Source of the DNA: Leishmania martiniquensis
Taxonomy: Eukaryota; Euglenozoa; Kinetoplastea; Trypanosomatida; Trypanosomatidae
DNA: 64,000 nucleotides
Direction: 5' to 3'
Assembly (NCBI RefSeq): GCF_017916325.1
Contig: NC_090166.1
Coordinates: 1,444,228 to 1,508,227, forward strand
A program made the position numbers and the translations under genes. Positions 19,294 through 30,600 of the stretch are shown one piece after another; within the stretch, counting starts at the first letter, position 1; every line of letters starts with the position of its first letter. The notes beneath the pieces were generated by a model. The model was given only the letters and a program-made list of their open reading frames with translations. It was not told the origin of the DNA and did not search any database.

Positions 19294-20280
19294 TCAGAGT
19301 TTGCCGGGCGGCTCTGTGAATCGCCCGCGGTCATCCACCACACCGTCGACCCACCGCTTCAGCATCGCATACGGCGTGGTGCCGGGGACGTGCAGTTCAA
19401 TGTTCGAGTGCTGCCCCTCCAGCGCACGCCGCACGTCCTGCTTGCTCACCCACATTACCTTCTCCAGCTCCGACGCCTCGACTACAAGATTCGGCGACGC
19501 GTTGGCCACAGCATAGTAGCACAGCATCACCAGGTACGGATACGGCCACGGCTGAGAGCCAATGTAGCGCACCTCGCTCACCCTGGCGTCGGTCTCCTCC
19601 TCCACCTCGCGCCGCACCGTCTCCTCGGCTGACTCCCCGTGAAGCACAAATCCAGAGAGTAGTGTCAGCAGCCTGCTGCTCTTGCGCCGCTGCGAAAGGA
19701 TCACGTTGCCCCTGCCATCCATCACTGCCACCAGCACAGCGGGCATTAGCTGGGGAAAATGCTGTCGCTTGCACGTGGGGCACAGCCGACTGAAGCCGAC
19801 ATCGCGTGTCAGGTCGGTGGCGGCGCCACAGTTCGCACAGTACCGACTACAGGCGTGCCAGCGGACAAGTGACAAGGCAAGACCGTAGGCCGCCTGTTCA
19901 GGCCGGGACATCTCGAACGTGTACCCATCCTTGGACGGCGCCCAGACCAGCTGCGACAGCCGAGGCCCAGAAAGGGTGTCTGCCATCGCGGCAAAGATAT
20001 TTTCGCCCGTTTTGGGGTTCTCACCGACGTACACGAGTTCTTTGACGTCCTTTACTGTGAGGAGTCCATCACAGAGGGAGTGGTGCCACCACGCCACATT
20101 CGGCTGGCGCTGGGCTCTGGGTGAAAAGCCCACATTCGCCTCTTTCACAATGACGACGCGTGGCTTGCTCGCAGGCTGCAGGCGCTGAGCCAGAAACCCG
20201 GGGGCCATGCGCTCCTTCTCCAGCCGACGCAACGTACCGCCCGACAAGGTGAATTCGAGCAGCCGGTCCATGTTGGCCAT
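19294..20280 (-). CDS. NADH pyrophosphatase (NudC/NUDT12-type Nudix hydrolase)
   Basis: The 328-residue protein has the full NudC layout: an N-terminal NUDIX-like domain, a four-cysteine zinc ribbon (Cys148, Cys151, Cys167, Cys170), and the Nudix box at residues 210-232 with the REVEEE metal-binding core (224-229). The NADH-specific SQPWPYP signature follows at 242-248. Such enzymes split NAD(H) to NMN(H) and AMP, and some remove NAD caps from RNA. The Nudix box deviates at its end: the usual Gly is Asp231 and the next aliphatic residue is Ala. The protein ends in Gly-Lys-Leu, a variant of the peroxisomal targeting tripeptide. This suggests glycosomal import, as related eukaryotic enzymes are peroxisomal. 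Start is ATG 20280 (MANMDRLLEF), 102 nt after a strong splice acceptor. Confidence 0.93.
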   Translation of the reverse strand: MANMDRLLEFTLSGGTLRRLEKERMAPGFLAQRLQPASKPRVVIVKEANVGFSPRAQRQPNVAWWHHSLCDGLLTVKDVKELVYVGENPKTGENIFAAMADTLSGPRLSQLVWAPSKDGYTFEMSRPEQAAYGLALSLVRWHACSRYCANCGAATDLTRDVGFSRLCPTCKRQHFPQLMPAVLVAVMDGRGNVILSQRRKSSRLLTLLSGFVLHGESAEETVRREVEEETDARVSEVRYIGSQPWPYPYLVMLCYYAVANASPNLVVEASELEKVMWVSKQDVRRALEGQHSNIELHVPGTTPYAMLKRWVDGVVDDRGRFTEPPGKL

Positions 20281-23265
20281 AATGAGCGCAGAGGGAGGGC
20301 TTTCCGGAGAAAGGGAGTGGAGGACGAATGGCGAGGGTAGCGGGGAGGGCTCGGTGAGACACACACACACACACGTCCAGACTTAAGAGAGAGAGAGCAG
20401 ACGCGAACAAGCGCAAAGGGGAATATGGGCGAAGAAGGCCAACACACAGATGATGAAGTGCGTGTATGTGCGTGAGTGAGGGGTACAGATGATACGCTTG
20501 GGTGCCACTGCTGACGGATGTGCCACAACAGCCAGCCTACAGCATCAGAGGATGGTGCGCGTGCGCATGCGTGTTTGGCTCCCCAGTGCAAATACGGCGT
20601 ATGCGAAGGGGACTCGAAGGGAGACGGAGGTCAAAGAAAGCGAAGGGCAGTGAGGGGAGGGGTTAGGGTGGGGGTGGAGGGTACGACGGCAGGAGCGTCG
20701 GCTGTGCGTGTGCTTGCGCGTGAGCGTCAAGTGCGTCTGGAGGAGGACACAGCAAGAGGAAGGAGCGGGCATAGGCATGGGCACCGTCAAGCACGGAGAG
20801 ACAAGCCGGTATGACTGAAGCGTACGAGAGGGGGGAGCGTGCCGCAGCACTCCATGCCTCCAAGCGTGCTACTACAGCACCGCGCAATCCCACTCTTCGC
20901 CTCCATGTCGGCCGCCCTCGCGGACTCCTCACCGCTAGCTTCCCTTGCTTCTTCTCCTATGGAAAAATGCTCGAGAGCAGCCACGAAGCTCGAAAAGAGA
21001 GCTGGAGTCGACTACTTCAATGCCGAGAAAGCAGCGTGACTTAGCGATCGCAACCAACACGGTCGACTCGGCGAATCGTTCAAGCGGCGCCTGTGCCGTT
21101 GCTGCCGCTCTCCTCTTGCTCTGCAACTCTTCTTCTGGCCGTCGCCCACCGGTGAATGCATCTCTATTCGATTATGTATGTGTGTGTCTGTGTACATGTG
21201 CGTCGCATCACGTGCAGAGACGCGCGCGCACACGCGGTGGTGGCCGAAAGGAGAGCAGGCGGTGGCGTTGGCGCTGGCGGCGGGGCGAGAGCGGAATAGC
21301 AAAAAAAAAAGAAACGGGGGCCGCATCCTAACAGACATCCGTGCAGACGCACACAAACAGCTGAGAAACGCACACAGACAGACACAGAGAGACAACAGAA
21401 GAAAAAAGGGGGGGGTAGAGGGTGGCGCGCATAGCAAACATCGAAGACACACATACGCACACACGTCACGTCATTTCACAAGACGTGCAAAGATCCGCCC
21501 GTCTCGGCCTGCCGTGTAGCGCCACGGCAGAGGTGAACGCGCACACGGACACAAGGGGAGAGGGAGAGGGACGGCAAACATCGACAGAGAAAAATGGGGC
21601 AACAAAAAAAAAGAGTTGTAAAGGAACAGCAAAACGACACACAAACAAACATAAATCGACGGCGACAGCGACAGAGCGGCGCATTCCTTCCGCAAACGAA
21701 AAAAAAATGAGCGGCACAGAGCACCAATGCAGACGCCACAATTCTTTTGTGTTTCCGCTTTCGTCCTTTGTGCGCGCTGGCGAGCACCACCGCCTCACCC
21801 CCCTCCGCTAACTCCCTCTCTCCCTCTCTCGTGACACGAGCGCGTCAGATGCGCTCGGAGGGCAATGACCAATGGGACGGGGGGTGGGTGGGTGGGGCGA
21901 GTGGTAGCGCGTGCGGACAGGCGACACGACGCAGAGCGGCGGTTACAACGCAAAAGCAAAACAGAAAAGAAGGCAAAAAGCAGAGAACAGAGGCGAAAAT
22001 GCGAACAGAACGCAGCGGATCCCCACACAGCGGCGACTACGCTCACACCCGCACACGCCCTCACTCTTACGCAGAAAAAAAAGGAAGTTAGAACATACGC
22101 ACACACAGCCCGGCGCTCGCACGCAAAGAAAAAAACGTTGAAGTGTGGCGCACCCAAAGAAGGGGTGCATATCGTGATATGGAGTGATGGATGATACGGC
22201 AGGTCCGCCACCGATATACACGCGCAGGTGTATCAGTCGCTGTGTCTCGTACGCTGTGGCCGTACATCACTGTCACCGTCATTGAGGCTTCGTTGGTGAT
22301 GCGCGCCAATCGCATTACATCCCCAGCGCCGGTTGCCCCAACCAGGGCTGCGCTTTCCGCTTTGTGTGTGTGTGTGTGTGCCAAAGCGTGCGACCCACGC
22401 CGTATACTGCCCTCTTCGCCTGTCTGCGTGTGTGGGCGGGCAGGTGGGCATCCGCGCCTTTGCCTGCGTCTCTGATGCGGCCCCTGAAGGAGCCAAAGAG
22501 AGGAGACATTAAGGGAGAGAGCGGCAAAGAAGACGCGGACATGAGGAATGACCCCGCACGCACGTGCAGACGTTCACAACGCAAGCGGTGCTCTTAGAGG
22601 GAGAGAGGGGGAGCGCAACAGAGGTAAAGGCAGTTGGGGGGGAAGCGAGAGAGATAGAGAAGACGAGGGAGGCACAGAAGGCAACAGACAGACAGACACA
22701 GTGTGTGTGTGTGTGAAATAAATATGCGTGTATACGTATGCATGTGTGCACATTTCCTGCCCTCGGGTGGTACCAGATCGTAATCAGAGAGACGAGAGAG
22801 TGGGTGCAGGAGGGGAAGGGGACCAGAGGGAGGGGGAGGGGAGCCCGAAGCAACCCACACAAAAAAATGAGAGAGCGCACACCGTCCGGCGAAGAAACGT
22901 AAAGGAGGCCAGAGAGGGGACAGCGAGGGGGTCGGGTTGGCCACTCAAAGACACATGCGCGGGCGGGCAGAGGGGGAGGGGCCGACCGCATAAGGGGAAA
23001 AGCCGAAGAGGCTCTCATACGCACGCACGCACACACACACACACAGGCGTTGAGAGCAACGAGAAGAGACATAAGCTGTTGAGAAGCCGAGGAGGGGAGG
23101 AAAAAGGACGTGTGATGGAGTGCTGATTACGCAAGACTGCGCACGAGAATAACGGCGTGACCGCCTCCGCTATCGAGTGGCCACGAGCGAGTCGATTGAC
23201 TGCTGACGCACAACTGCAGTCACCGAGAGGCTCAGGTGTGTGCCGCCCATCCATTCCAGGGGTCG
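20281..23265. other. Long intergenic region rich in purine and CA/GT runs
   Basis: These 3 kb hold only low-complexity sequence: CA runs (20359-20374), A runs (21300-21311, 21604-21613, 21697-21706), GA-rich blocks (22600-22680, 22790-22850), GT runs (22364-22380, 22700-22716) and CA runs near 23027-23044. The open frames are short and in opposed frames. I see no gene, RNA gene or intact transposon. Much of it is probably the 3' UTR of the NEK kinase mRNA. Confidence 0.55.
20382..20383 (-). promoter_or_regulatory. Predicted spliced-leader acceptor for the Nudix hydrolase
   Basis: A TC-repeat polypyrimidine tract on the minus strand (20386-20398) runs directly into TTAAG ending at 20382. Confidence 0.45.
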
Positions 23266-24591
23266 CTACGGGGCGGCCTCCTGCAACGTGCTCAGCCACT
23301 GCTCATACGCCTTCTGATGCGGTGCCATGAACCAGAAGGCCTTACCAGCCTGGTTCTTCATCGCAAAGACAAATTCCTCACCGGCCATCAGGACGTCGAT
23401 GGGGCACACAGAGGTTAGAGTGGCCACCGGCACCACCTCTTCGGGATCGACACCGCTCGGGTCGCGGATCGAAATCTGCTTCTTGTCAAAGCTCAGGAGG
23501 CACTTCTGCCACCCACGCAAAGCGGTGTGGCGCTTCACGGTGCCCATGAGCGGCGCCGGCTCCTCGAGCTGCGCTGGCACAGCCTCTGTGCTCAGCGACT
23601 GTGTAATGCAGCGGGCAATGGCCTCGCGCACCTCAGCAGGGATGCGGTTGTGCTTCTCCACGCTGCGCTTGAGCGTCTCCAGGTTGGAGCGGATAAAGGG
23701 CTCCTGGAACAGCTCACGGATTGTCGGCCGCATGTTGGGGTCGACAGAGAGGAGACGGTTGCACACATCGCGCAGACTTGCCGTATAAGACGCTGGCACA
23801 TCAGAGCGCCGGCCATGGCAAATATTCGTGATGAGCTCATCCATGTTCTTGCCGGTGAACGGGCGGCGGAGTGCCATGACTTCGTAGAGGACAACGCCGA
23901 GAGCCCACATTTCGCTTTTTTTGCTGTATGGCTGACGGTGCCACAACTCCGGGCTTAGATAGTAGGGCGTGCCACAGAAGGTCGAGCCGACGGCGTTGGA
24001 GAGGGAGTCCTCGTACTGGCGCGAGAAGCCGAAGTCGCCGAGCTTGACGAGACCGGTGGTGGTGAGGAGAATGTTCGCCGTCTTCAGATCGCGGTGCATC
24101 ATCTTGTTCGAGTGGATGTGGTCCAGCGCGAGGCAGAGCTGCAGAAAGATGAAGACGACCTCGTGCTCCCGGAAGAACTTCATCTCCCGCAGGCGCGCCT
24201 TGATCTGCTTGTACAGATCCCCACCATCCGCGTACTCCATGACAATCAACAGCTGTCCCTCTCGCTCGATCGCGTTTTCGCACCGCACGATGTGGGGGTT
24301 GCGGCAGCGCGAGAGACACTTCACCTCATTCGTTACAAAGCCGCGGTCCTTCTCGCTCATGCTATTGAGGTCCATCACTTTGGCAGCGAGGACACCGCCG
24401 GTGGCACTCTCCTCCACGCGCCAAGCGCTACCAAAGCTTCCCTGGCCCAACAAACGCTTCTTCACGTACTGGCAGTCCGGCGCCCGGCCCAGGATGCCCT
24501 GCAGAGGGTCACGGCCCGTCTCCGTCGTACTGGGCGGCACTGGAAGGCCGTTGTTGCCTCCGTTTGGTTTTCGCTCGTCTTGATCCTCCAT
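23266..24591 (-). CDS. NEK-family serine/threonine kinase with C-terminal PH-like domain
   Basis: The 441-residue protein carries a complete kinase domain at about residues 43-300. It has the Gly-rich loop GQGSFGSA (49-56), Lys71, Glu89, the HRDLKTAN catalytic loop (166-173), DFG (186-188) and SPE (213-215) after GTPYYLSPE. The CNPHIV-like start, MMHRDLKTANILL and PYSKKSEMWALG segments are typical of NEK (NIMA-related) kinases. Residues about 345-440 (GTVKRHTALRGWQKCLLSF... FWFMAPHQKAYEQWLSTLQ) have the strand pattern and terminal Trp helix of a PH domain, an arrangement known for trypanosomatid NEK kinases of the NrkA type. The normally invariant Asp of subdomain IX is Glu227. NEKs act in cell cycle, basal body and flagellar control; the exact role here is unknown. 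Start is ATG 24591. Confidence 0.93.
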   Translation of the reverse strand: MEDQDERKPNGGNNGLPVPPSTTETGRDPLQGILGRAPDCQYVKKRLLGQGSFGSAWRVEESATGGVLAAKVMDLNSMSEKDRGFVTNEVKCLSRCRNPHIVRCENAIEREGQLLIVMEYADGGDLYKQIKARLREMKFFREHEVVFIFLQLCLALDHIHSNKMMHRDLKTANILLTTTGLVKLGDFGFSRQYEDSLSNAVGSTFCGTPYYLSPELWHRQPYSKKSEMWALGVVLYEVMALRRPFTGKNMDELITNICHGRRSDVPASYTASLRDVCNRLLSVDPNMRPTIRELFQEPFIRSNLETLKRSVEKHNRIPAEVREAIARCITQSLSTEAVPAQLEEPAPLMGTVKRHTALRGWQKCLLSFDKKQISIRDPSGVDPEEVVPVATLTSVCPIDVLMAGEEFVFAMKNQAGKAFWFMAPHQKAYEQWLSTLQEAAP

Positions 24592-24711
24592 CGCCGTGTG
24601 CGTGCGAGTGCGTCAGGTTGGCACAGGGCAGGAGCGAGAGAGAGAGAAAGAATAGGGGCAAGAGCGCTGCGCAGTCAAAGAAGAGGAAAAGGCAGCGCAG
24701 TCACACGCGAT

Positions 24712-24713
24712 CT
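24712..24713 (-). promoter_or_regulatory. Predicted spliced-leader acceptor for the NEK kinase
   Basis: A long minus-strand polypyrimidine tract (24723-24777) is followed by TTTAG ending at 24712, about 121 nt before the ATG. Confidence 0.45.
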
Positions 24714-24736
24714 AAATGCGTTAGGAGGGGAGAAAA

Positions 24737-24763
24737 GGGAGAAGAGGGAGAAGAGGGAGAAGA
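24737..24763. repeat. Three tandem copies of a 9-base purine repeat
   Basis: Three perfect copies of GGGAGAAGA on the plus strand lie within the polypyrimidine tract (minus sense) upstream of the NEK gene. Expansion here could change splice-tract strength. Confidence 0.8.
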
Positions 24764-25343
24764 GGGGAGGGGAGGCCGTGGCGGCAGCGGTGGTTGGAAG
24801 AGACACGGAGGCCAATGAGCGAACAACGCGGGCGAGCAAAAGTGAGGGCAACACGAGAAGGTGAAGTGTGACGGGAGGGGGGAAGAAGAAATAAACTCTG
24901 AGCAACAACGGCAACAGGCGAAGCGAATACGGACAATGGAGAGCTGATCTGCCCAACGAAGTAAGGGAGATGATAGAGACGACGGCGCGGTGCGTAGATG
25001 TGTTGCGCGGGCGCAGGTGGGACTGCTCACGTGTACGGGGGCACGCAGCGATGGGGTGGGCAGGTGCCTGAAGGCCGCCGCCCGAATGCTTTGCTACAAA
25101 TACCTCTGCAGGCGACGCTCAGCGGTGCGCGAGGAGACGGACACCGCCGACGAGGCGAAAGGCGAGAAGACGAAAACGAATAGTGAATACAACAGCGATG
25201 GATGTGACGATGTCACTGGACTGCCGCAGTAATGGCGTCTCACGCAGGCGCACCTCACACTTCACACATGCAACGCAGGCTGCACGTGCCGTGCTCGTAA
25301 AGGTGCGTCGCGCCTCGCTTGCTCGCTCGCTCGCACACACGCA

Positions 25344-25379
25344 TACACATGTACACAAACACACACACACACACACACA
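25344..25379. repeat. CA dinucleotide run
   Basis: An interrupted (CA)n microsatellite of about 36 bases, the longest of several CA/GT runs in the intergenic tracts. Confidence 0.8.
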
Positions 25380-26380
25380 GTCTCTCTTTGGCTTCAATTC
25401 GCTCCAAAAGAAGAGAAGAGAAAGAGGGGGTGGGAGAGGAGAGCCAAAATGCAGCAGAGTTAACCAGGTGGAAAAGGGCCACTGCCCATCCAGTAGAGAG
25501 AGGGGCAGCTGCCGTACGCACAACGCACCAACGGGCAGCCTTTCTCTCTATTCGTCTGTGTGTGTGTGTGTGTGTAAGTGTGTGTGTGCGACCGATGAAA
25601 GAAGGAAAGAAGGAGAGCTTGTATTTAAGGAGCGCCGAGGCGCTGACACGACAACAAGCTGCACCGAATGACAGCCAAGTGGGCCCTAGTAGCCACAAAG
25701 TCGATGGCGGAGACAGCGAGAGAGGAGAAGCGCTGCCGCGCGGCTGCTTGTGGTGCGTTTGTGTGTGTGTGTGTGTGTCTCACACTCTGGGTAAGAAGAT
25801 GATGAGGGCGTATGGAAGGCGAAAGGGGTGGAGGGGATGTGATGCAGCACGGCTCTCTTTTACGCGCAGCGAGTGCAACGCCCCAAGACAGGAGTTGGAG
25901 GGGGGAGCGGGGCGGGGCGGGAAGTGGCAAAACAGAAAAGGGGGAGAGAGCGCGCTGGGCGTTGTCTGAGTTGGTGTTTGCTGAATGAGCAGGGCGACAT
26001 AAATGCACACATATATGTGTGGGTGCCCATTTGGCGGAGGAGCGCAGAGTTGCGGGGTGCAGCGAAAGAGCGAAGGAGAGTGAGAAGAGCGAAAGAGCCA
26101 TGCATGACGGCGCTGTGGGAGGGCTTCTATGCCGTACCCGCACGAGCAGCTGTAACAATAGGTCATTAAGCCACACCATCACAGCGCTTGCTGCAGACGG
26201 CATGAGCAAGCGTCCGGCGTCTATGTGCTGCCTCCGATTTGCCACCATGAACAGACACACACACAGAGACATGTGTGCCTCAATGCACTACAAAGTTGAC
26301 ACCCTTCCGTTTCCGATTCGCCTATCTCTTATTTCTGTGGCGGTGTATCATTCACAGACGCACACACAGACATACAGGCA

Positions 26381-26393
26381 TATATATATATAT
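26381..26393. repeat. TA dinucleotide run
   Basis: A short perfect alternating AT tract, followed by ATGTACACA, within the intergenic region. It is notable only for its contrast with the GC-rich surroundings. Confidence 0.7.
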
Positions 26394-27630
26394 GTACACA
26401 GAGATACACATGCACTTTCTAACACACACACACATTCTTTCTCCGGCTTCTGCCGACCCCTCTCCCTCCCAGCCCATCATATTCAACAGAGGAATGCATA
26501 TTAAGCATCGCAAATCCGCGACGTGCGCACACGCGTCCGTGTGCGCATCTGTGAGTGGGGACGACACAGAGCGCATATCGGTGCAGAGAGGCGGGGAGAA
26601 GGTGAGATGAGCGCAACTATTAAAGGAAAACGAGTAATTTGCATTAGCCTACAGCGTCTCTATTCGACGAGGTACCATGAGAAAGCACTCGTCTGCCTGC
26701 ATGCATATGTGTGTGTGTGCGTGTGGGGGAGGGGGGCGTATGGGTGTGTTCGGAGAAGAAAACGGCAGGATGGAGCGGGCGGCGCAACGCTGTTGGGCGA
26801 AAGAGAGAACGGAAGGAACAGAACGCACACGGGGCACCACCGGGGAGGGGTGAGACGCCGCCCAATAAGCAAAAAAAAATCCCGAAAAGCGGGGGAGGGG
26901 CACAAAAAAGGAATAGGCGATGAGAGAAAAATATGCAACGCTTCACAGACGCAGCGATAGAAGGGAGGGGAGAAGAGTGCGCACTGAATTAGAAGACGTA
27001 AGAACGATGAAGCGAATGAGGAAAAGGCAACAGAGGTGAAAGGACGCGCCACCAATCGCCTTCCGTGGCTGTTAGAACATCACCGTAGACGTCACCGTCC
27101 CCTCCCCTCTTCCGCAACCGCTTTTCCTCCACGCATGCGCGAAAACGGAATTGGAAGCGGCCCGATGAGTTAACGGCATACAGAGACTGAAACAGAGACA
27201 GAGAGAGAGGGAGGGAGGCATCCTCAGCGGAAAAGGCGAGCGTGCAAGGAAAACATTCAGCAAGCTGAAGGGGGTGCCCTTTCGTAAGACACAGTGCCGC
27301 CCCAGAGGAGGCCCGGAACTCCGCTGCACACATCAATACAGACAAGACACCGAGGCAGACACAACGAAGGAAGCTGCGGTCTTGGCGGCGGCGGCGGCGC
27401 AGATCTGCAGCGCCGTCAAGAGAGGAGATGAACCTCGTCCGCTGACCACGACGCCCACGCTACAAACAACAAGCCGCCCACATATCCTCTCCAAATCAGC
27501 AACACAGAGGACGAGGAGAGAGCGAGAGACGGCAAAAGGTAATAAGTGGAAGTCCTATGGCACCGCATCACGGTCGCCTGCCCTCCCCGACACCATCAGC
27601 CACACCTCAATCGCGGAAGGAAGCCCACAC

Positions 27631-30600
27631 TTATTCCGTCGTGGCAGATGTGAGTGTAAAAGAGGCGTCCAGGGCGCCCTTCGCGGCCTCGGCGATGGCC
27701 GGGTTCTCAAACAGCTTCAGAAGAGTCTCCTCTATGGCGCCTGGTCCACTGGCATCCTCGGTGAGAAGGCGCTCCAACTCTTTCACTCGCTCGGAGTTGC
27801 CTGGAGTTGCGCAACGGCTGCTCTCCTCAATCCACGTGCCCTTGAGATCCTCCAGCCACTTCAGCTGCTGCTGGTCATCCGTACCCCACGCTGGCCCATC
27901 CGGGTGCGCCGACGCGTAGCGCTCCTCGACCTTGCGTACTCCCTCCGCGAGGGATCCAACGACACGGCCTTCCAGCATATCATTAGCCACCTCCAACTCC
28001 TTCAGCTTGCGCTGCAGCTTCATGTAGAAGTGGCGGCGGCTGTTCTTCCACGGAATAACATCGCGCACCACTCCAGTTGCCTTCATGCGTACGTGCGAGT
28101 CGTGTAGGTCAGCAAAGCGCACCGCGGCATTTTGGTACTGCGGCAGCAGATCGTTCTCGATTTTGCGGGCCGCCATAGGCTCCATCGCTGAAAGCTCTGG
28201 CCGAGTTCGCCGAATCAGATCCAGCACGTCCTTATCGCGGAACTTTACCTCTACCACACCAGACGGCTCAAGGACGCCGCCGTGCGAAGACGGGTCGCAG
28301 TACATCTCAACAACGCCATTGTGGTTGACAGCGGGATCCACGACCACCCACGCCCCACCGCGCAGCTCGCCCGCTGGAGGGATGTAGATGAAGAGCGGGG
28401 CGGTGTACACGCGGAGGTTGTCGACGATAGAGGCGCCGAACTTCAGCACCTCGTCGAACATGTCGCGCATGCCGCCGGAGAAGCCGCGCCAGTTTGCGAG
28501 GATGAAGCAGGGCAGCCGCTCGTGGTGGAAGTCGTCAAGAGCGTCGGCCGTTTTGCGTGCCGAGTCAGGGAACCACACCTGGCCCGCCTGCGTGATGAAG
28601 GAAGACGTCGATGTCGGGTCGGCCGGGTCAGCTGGGTCGAACTTCTTCGTCAGGCGCGTTTCAACAAGGATCACGCCGCATGGGATGCCGCCGAGCGTGG
28701 CACGGCCTGCCACTACCGTGCGTGCCCACCCCTCCAGCGTCTCCATCCAAGACCCGCGGTCGAAGAGGCCCGTCTGGCCGAGCAGCCCTGTCACAAGGAA
28801 TCGAGGATCGTACGGCGTGTTTGGCATTGGACAAAAGGTCACGTCCCGATCGATCGGGTCATCGACAGCCCAGAACAGACGATGCGGTGTGCAGCGTCGA
28901 GGGTTCACGACAGATGGCACGTAGTCCAGCCACTGCAGCAGCACGCGAGCGGAGCTGTAGTCGTGGCGCGTGCACCAGTGCGTGACACCGTTCGGCACCA
29001 TAATCTGCTTGCCGCCAAGTTGGCTGTTGCCCATGTACACGTCCTTCCCAAGCAGTCGGTTGAGAGCGCCAGCACCCGTCAGAATGAGAGGTGAGTCGTC
29101 CGTCTGGATGATGCGGCGGCCAAGGCGGTTCAGGTAGGCTCCGATGCCAACACTGCGACCCGAGACGAGGCTTATAGTGGGTATTTCTCCGTAGTTCTTC
29201 GACATCTCACCCGCCACCAGTCCCGACCCGCTCAGGTTTTCAACGCCGAGGTACTCCATCGGACCGCCCACAACGCCCTTCAGCACGTACCGGGTTTCGC
29301 CCTTCACCTCCAGCGGCTCCACCTCCACCTGAATCTTCTGCTCCCGCAGCGCCTCGTAGTCACTCTTGGTGAGGTACAAGTAGGCGATCTGGTTGTCGTC
29401 CGTGAACTCGACGAGGAACCTGTTCTTTACCTCACTGCTGAGGCCGAGCCGAGCGCCGCTGTTGGTGCTGATGTACACAAACGGCAAGCCTTGCGCGCGG
29501 GCCAGCACTGAGGCGGCCTTAAAGACGCGGTCCTCCGGGACGGCGAAGGAGCCGGACTGGAATGTGATGTCGTTGGCTACGGCCACTACCCGGCGTGTCG
29601 GCGCCGTCCCCGAAGCCACGTCAAAAAAGCGCGGTGGTGCGTACTCGACCATCCAAACCACCATGCCGCACGGCTTCGCGCTGGACTTCTCCGCTGACAA
29701 CGATTCGCTGCTCTCGCTGAAGAAGAGCTCTGTTACGCAAAACGGCGTCTTCGGCATAGAGGTGCGCGGCAGCCCACGCGCGCAGAGCAGCTTCGCCCAA
29801 TCCTTCTGCACGATAAGGTTCAGTACAGCGGGCCAGTCGTGCACGTACGTCGTATCAGCGCGACGTGCCTGCAGGCGCTTCACTTGGCGCGGGTCGAGGT
29901 GTGGATAGGGCCCGAGCGTGGCGACGCTAGGGTGCGTCTCCTTCGACTCCGCAATCATGTTAACGGAGCCCTCTTGCTCCTTCTCGGACGGCAGCAGCTC
30001 GCGCAGGTCCTCCAACTTGGAAACGGTGCGCAGCAGTTTCAACGACCCGTACGAGGAGCCGAGCGCCGAGAGGGTAGGCATCGTCTCCTCCAGGGACAGA
30101 GCAAGGAGGTTCAGCGAGGGGTAGTCAACGTCCTCACACGTGTCGGCGCGACGCAGTTGCACCTGGCCGTTCGACACGGACTCGTAGTACACATGCACGG
30201 AGACGCCGTAGCCAGACGGGCTGGTGGCAGTGACGCGCATGGGAATAAGACCCGACGCCACCTTCACGTGAAAAGACAGCTCCACCTCCCGCACGCCCAG
30301 CTCCTTCAGCTTCTCCTGGTAGGTGCCGGCCGCCGCCACCAGCAGGTGCTTCAACGAGCGGACATCGAAGGTCAGCTCGATCATCTTCACAAAGACGTGA
30401 TTGCTGTCTGGGAAGCTTACCGTCGAGTCGTCGCGGGCTACTTGCAGCGCCGCCAGGCACTTTGCCAGCATGTGGCCCACGTCCACGTCCGTCGCCTCCG
30501 TCCAGGGAGCCATGCCCATGTCATGCGGCGTCAATGCCAAACGTGCAAACATGCGGTGCTCCAGTACGGAGGCGCCAGCCTTCTTGGGGGCCGCCTTGAA

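Larger units (their letters stand above)
24592..27630. other. Long intergenic region
   Basis: These 3 kb hold the NEK leader plus simple sequence: CA runs (25344-25379), GT runs (25556-25575, 25759-25778), an alternating TA run (26381-26393), purine blocks (25405-25445, 26060-26095) and a GCG run (27386-27400). The open frames are Cys/Ser/Pro- or Arg/Lys-rich translations of these tracts. No gene recognised; part is likely the acetyl-CoA carboxylase 3' UTR. Confidence 0.55.

Noticed and set aside
20281..27630. Search for transposons, tRNA genes or CRISPR-like arrays in the long spacers
   Set aside because: No tRNA box pattern, no spaced direct repeats and no reverse-transcriptase or transposase frame could be seen; degenerate retroposon remnants cannot be excluded by eye.
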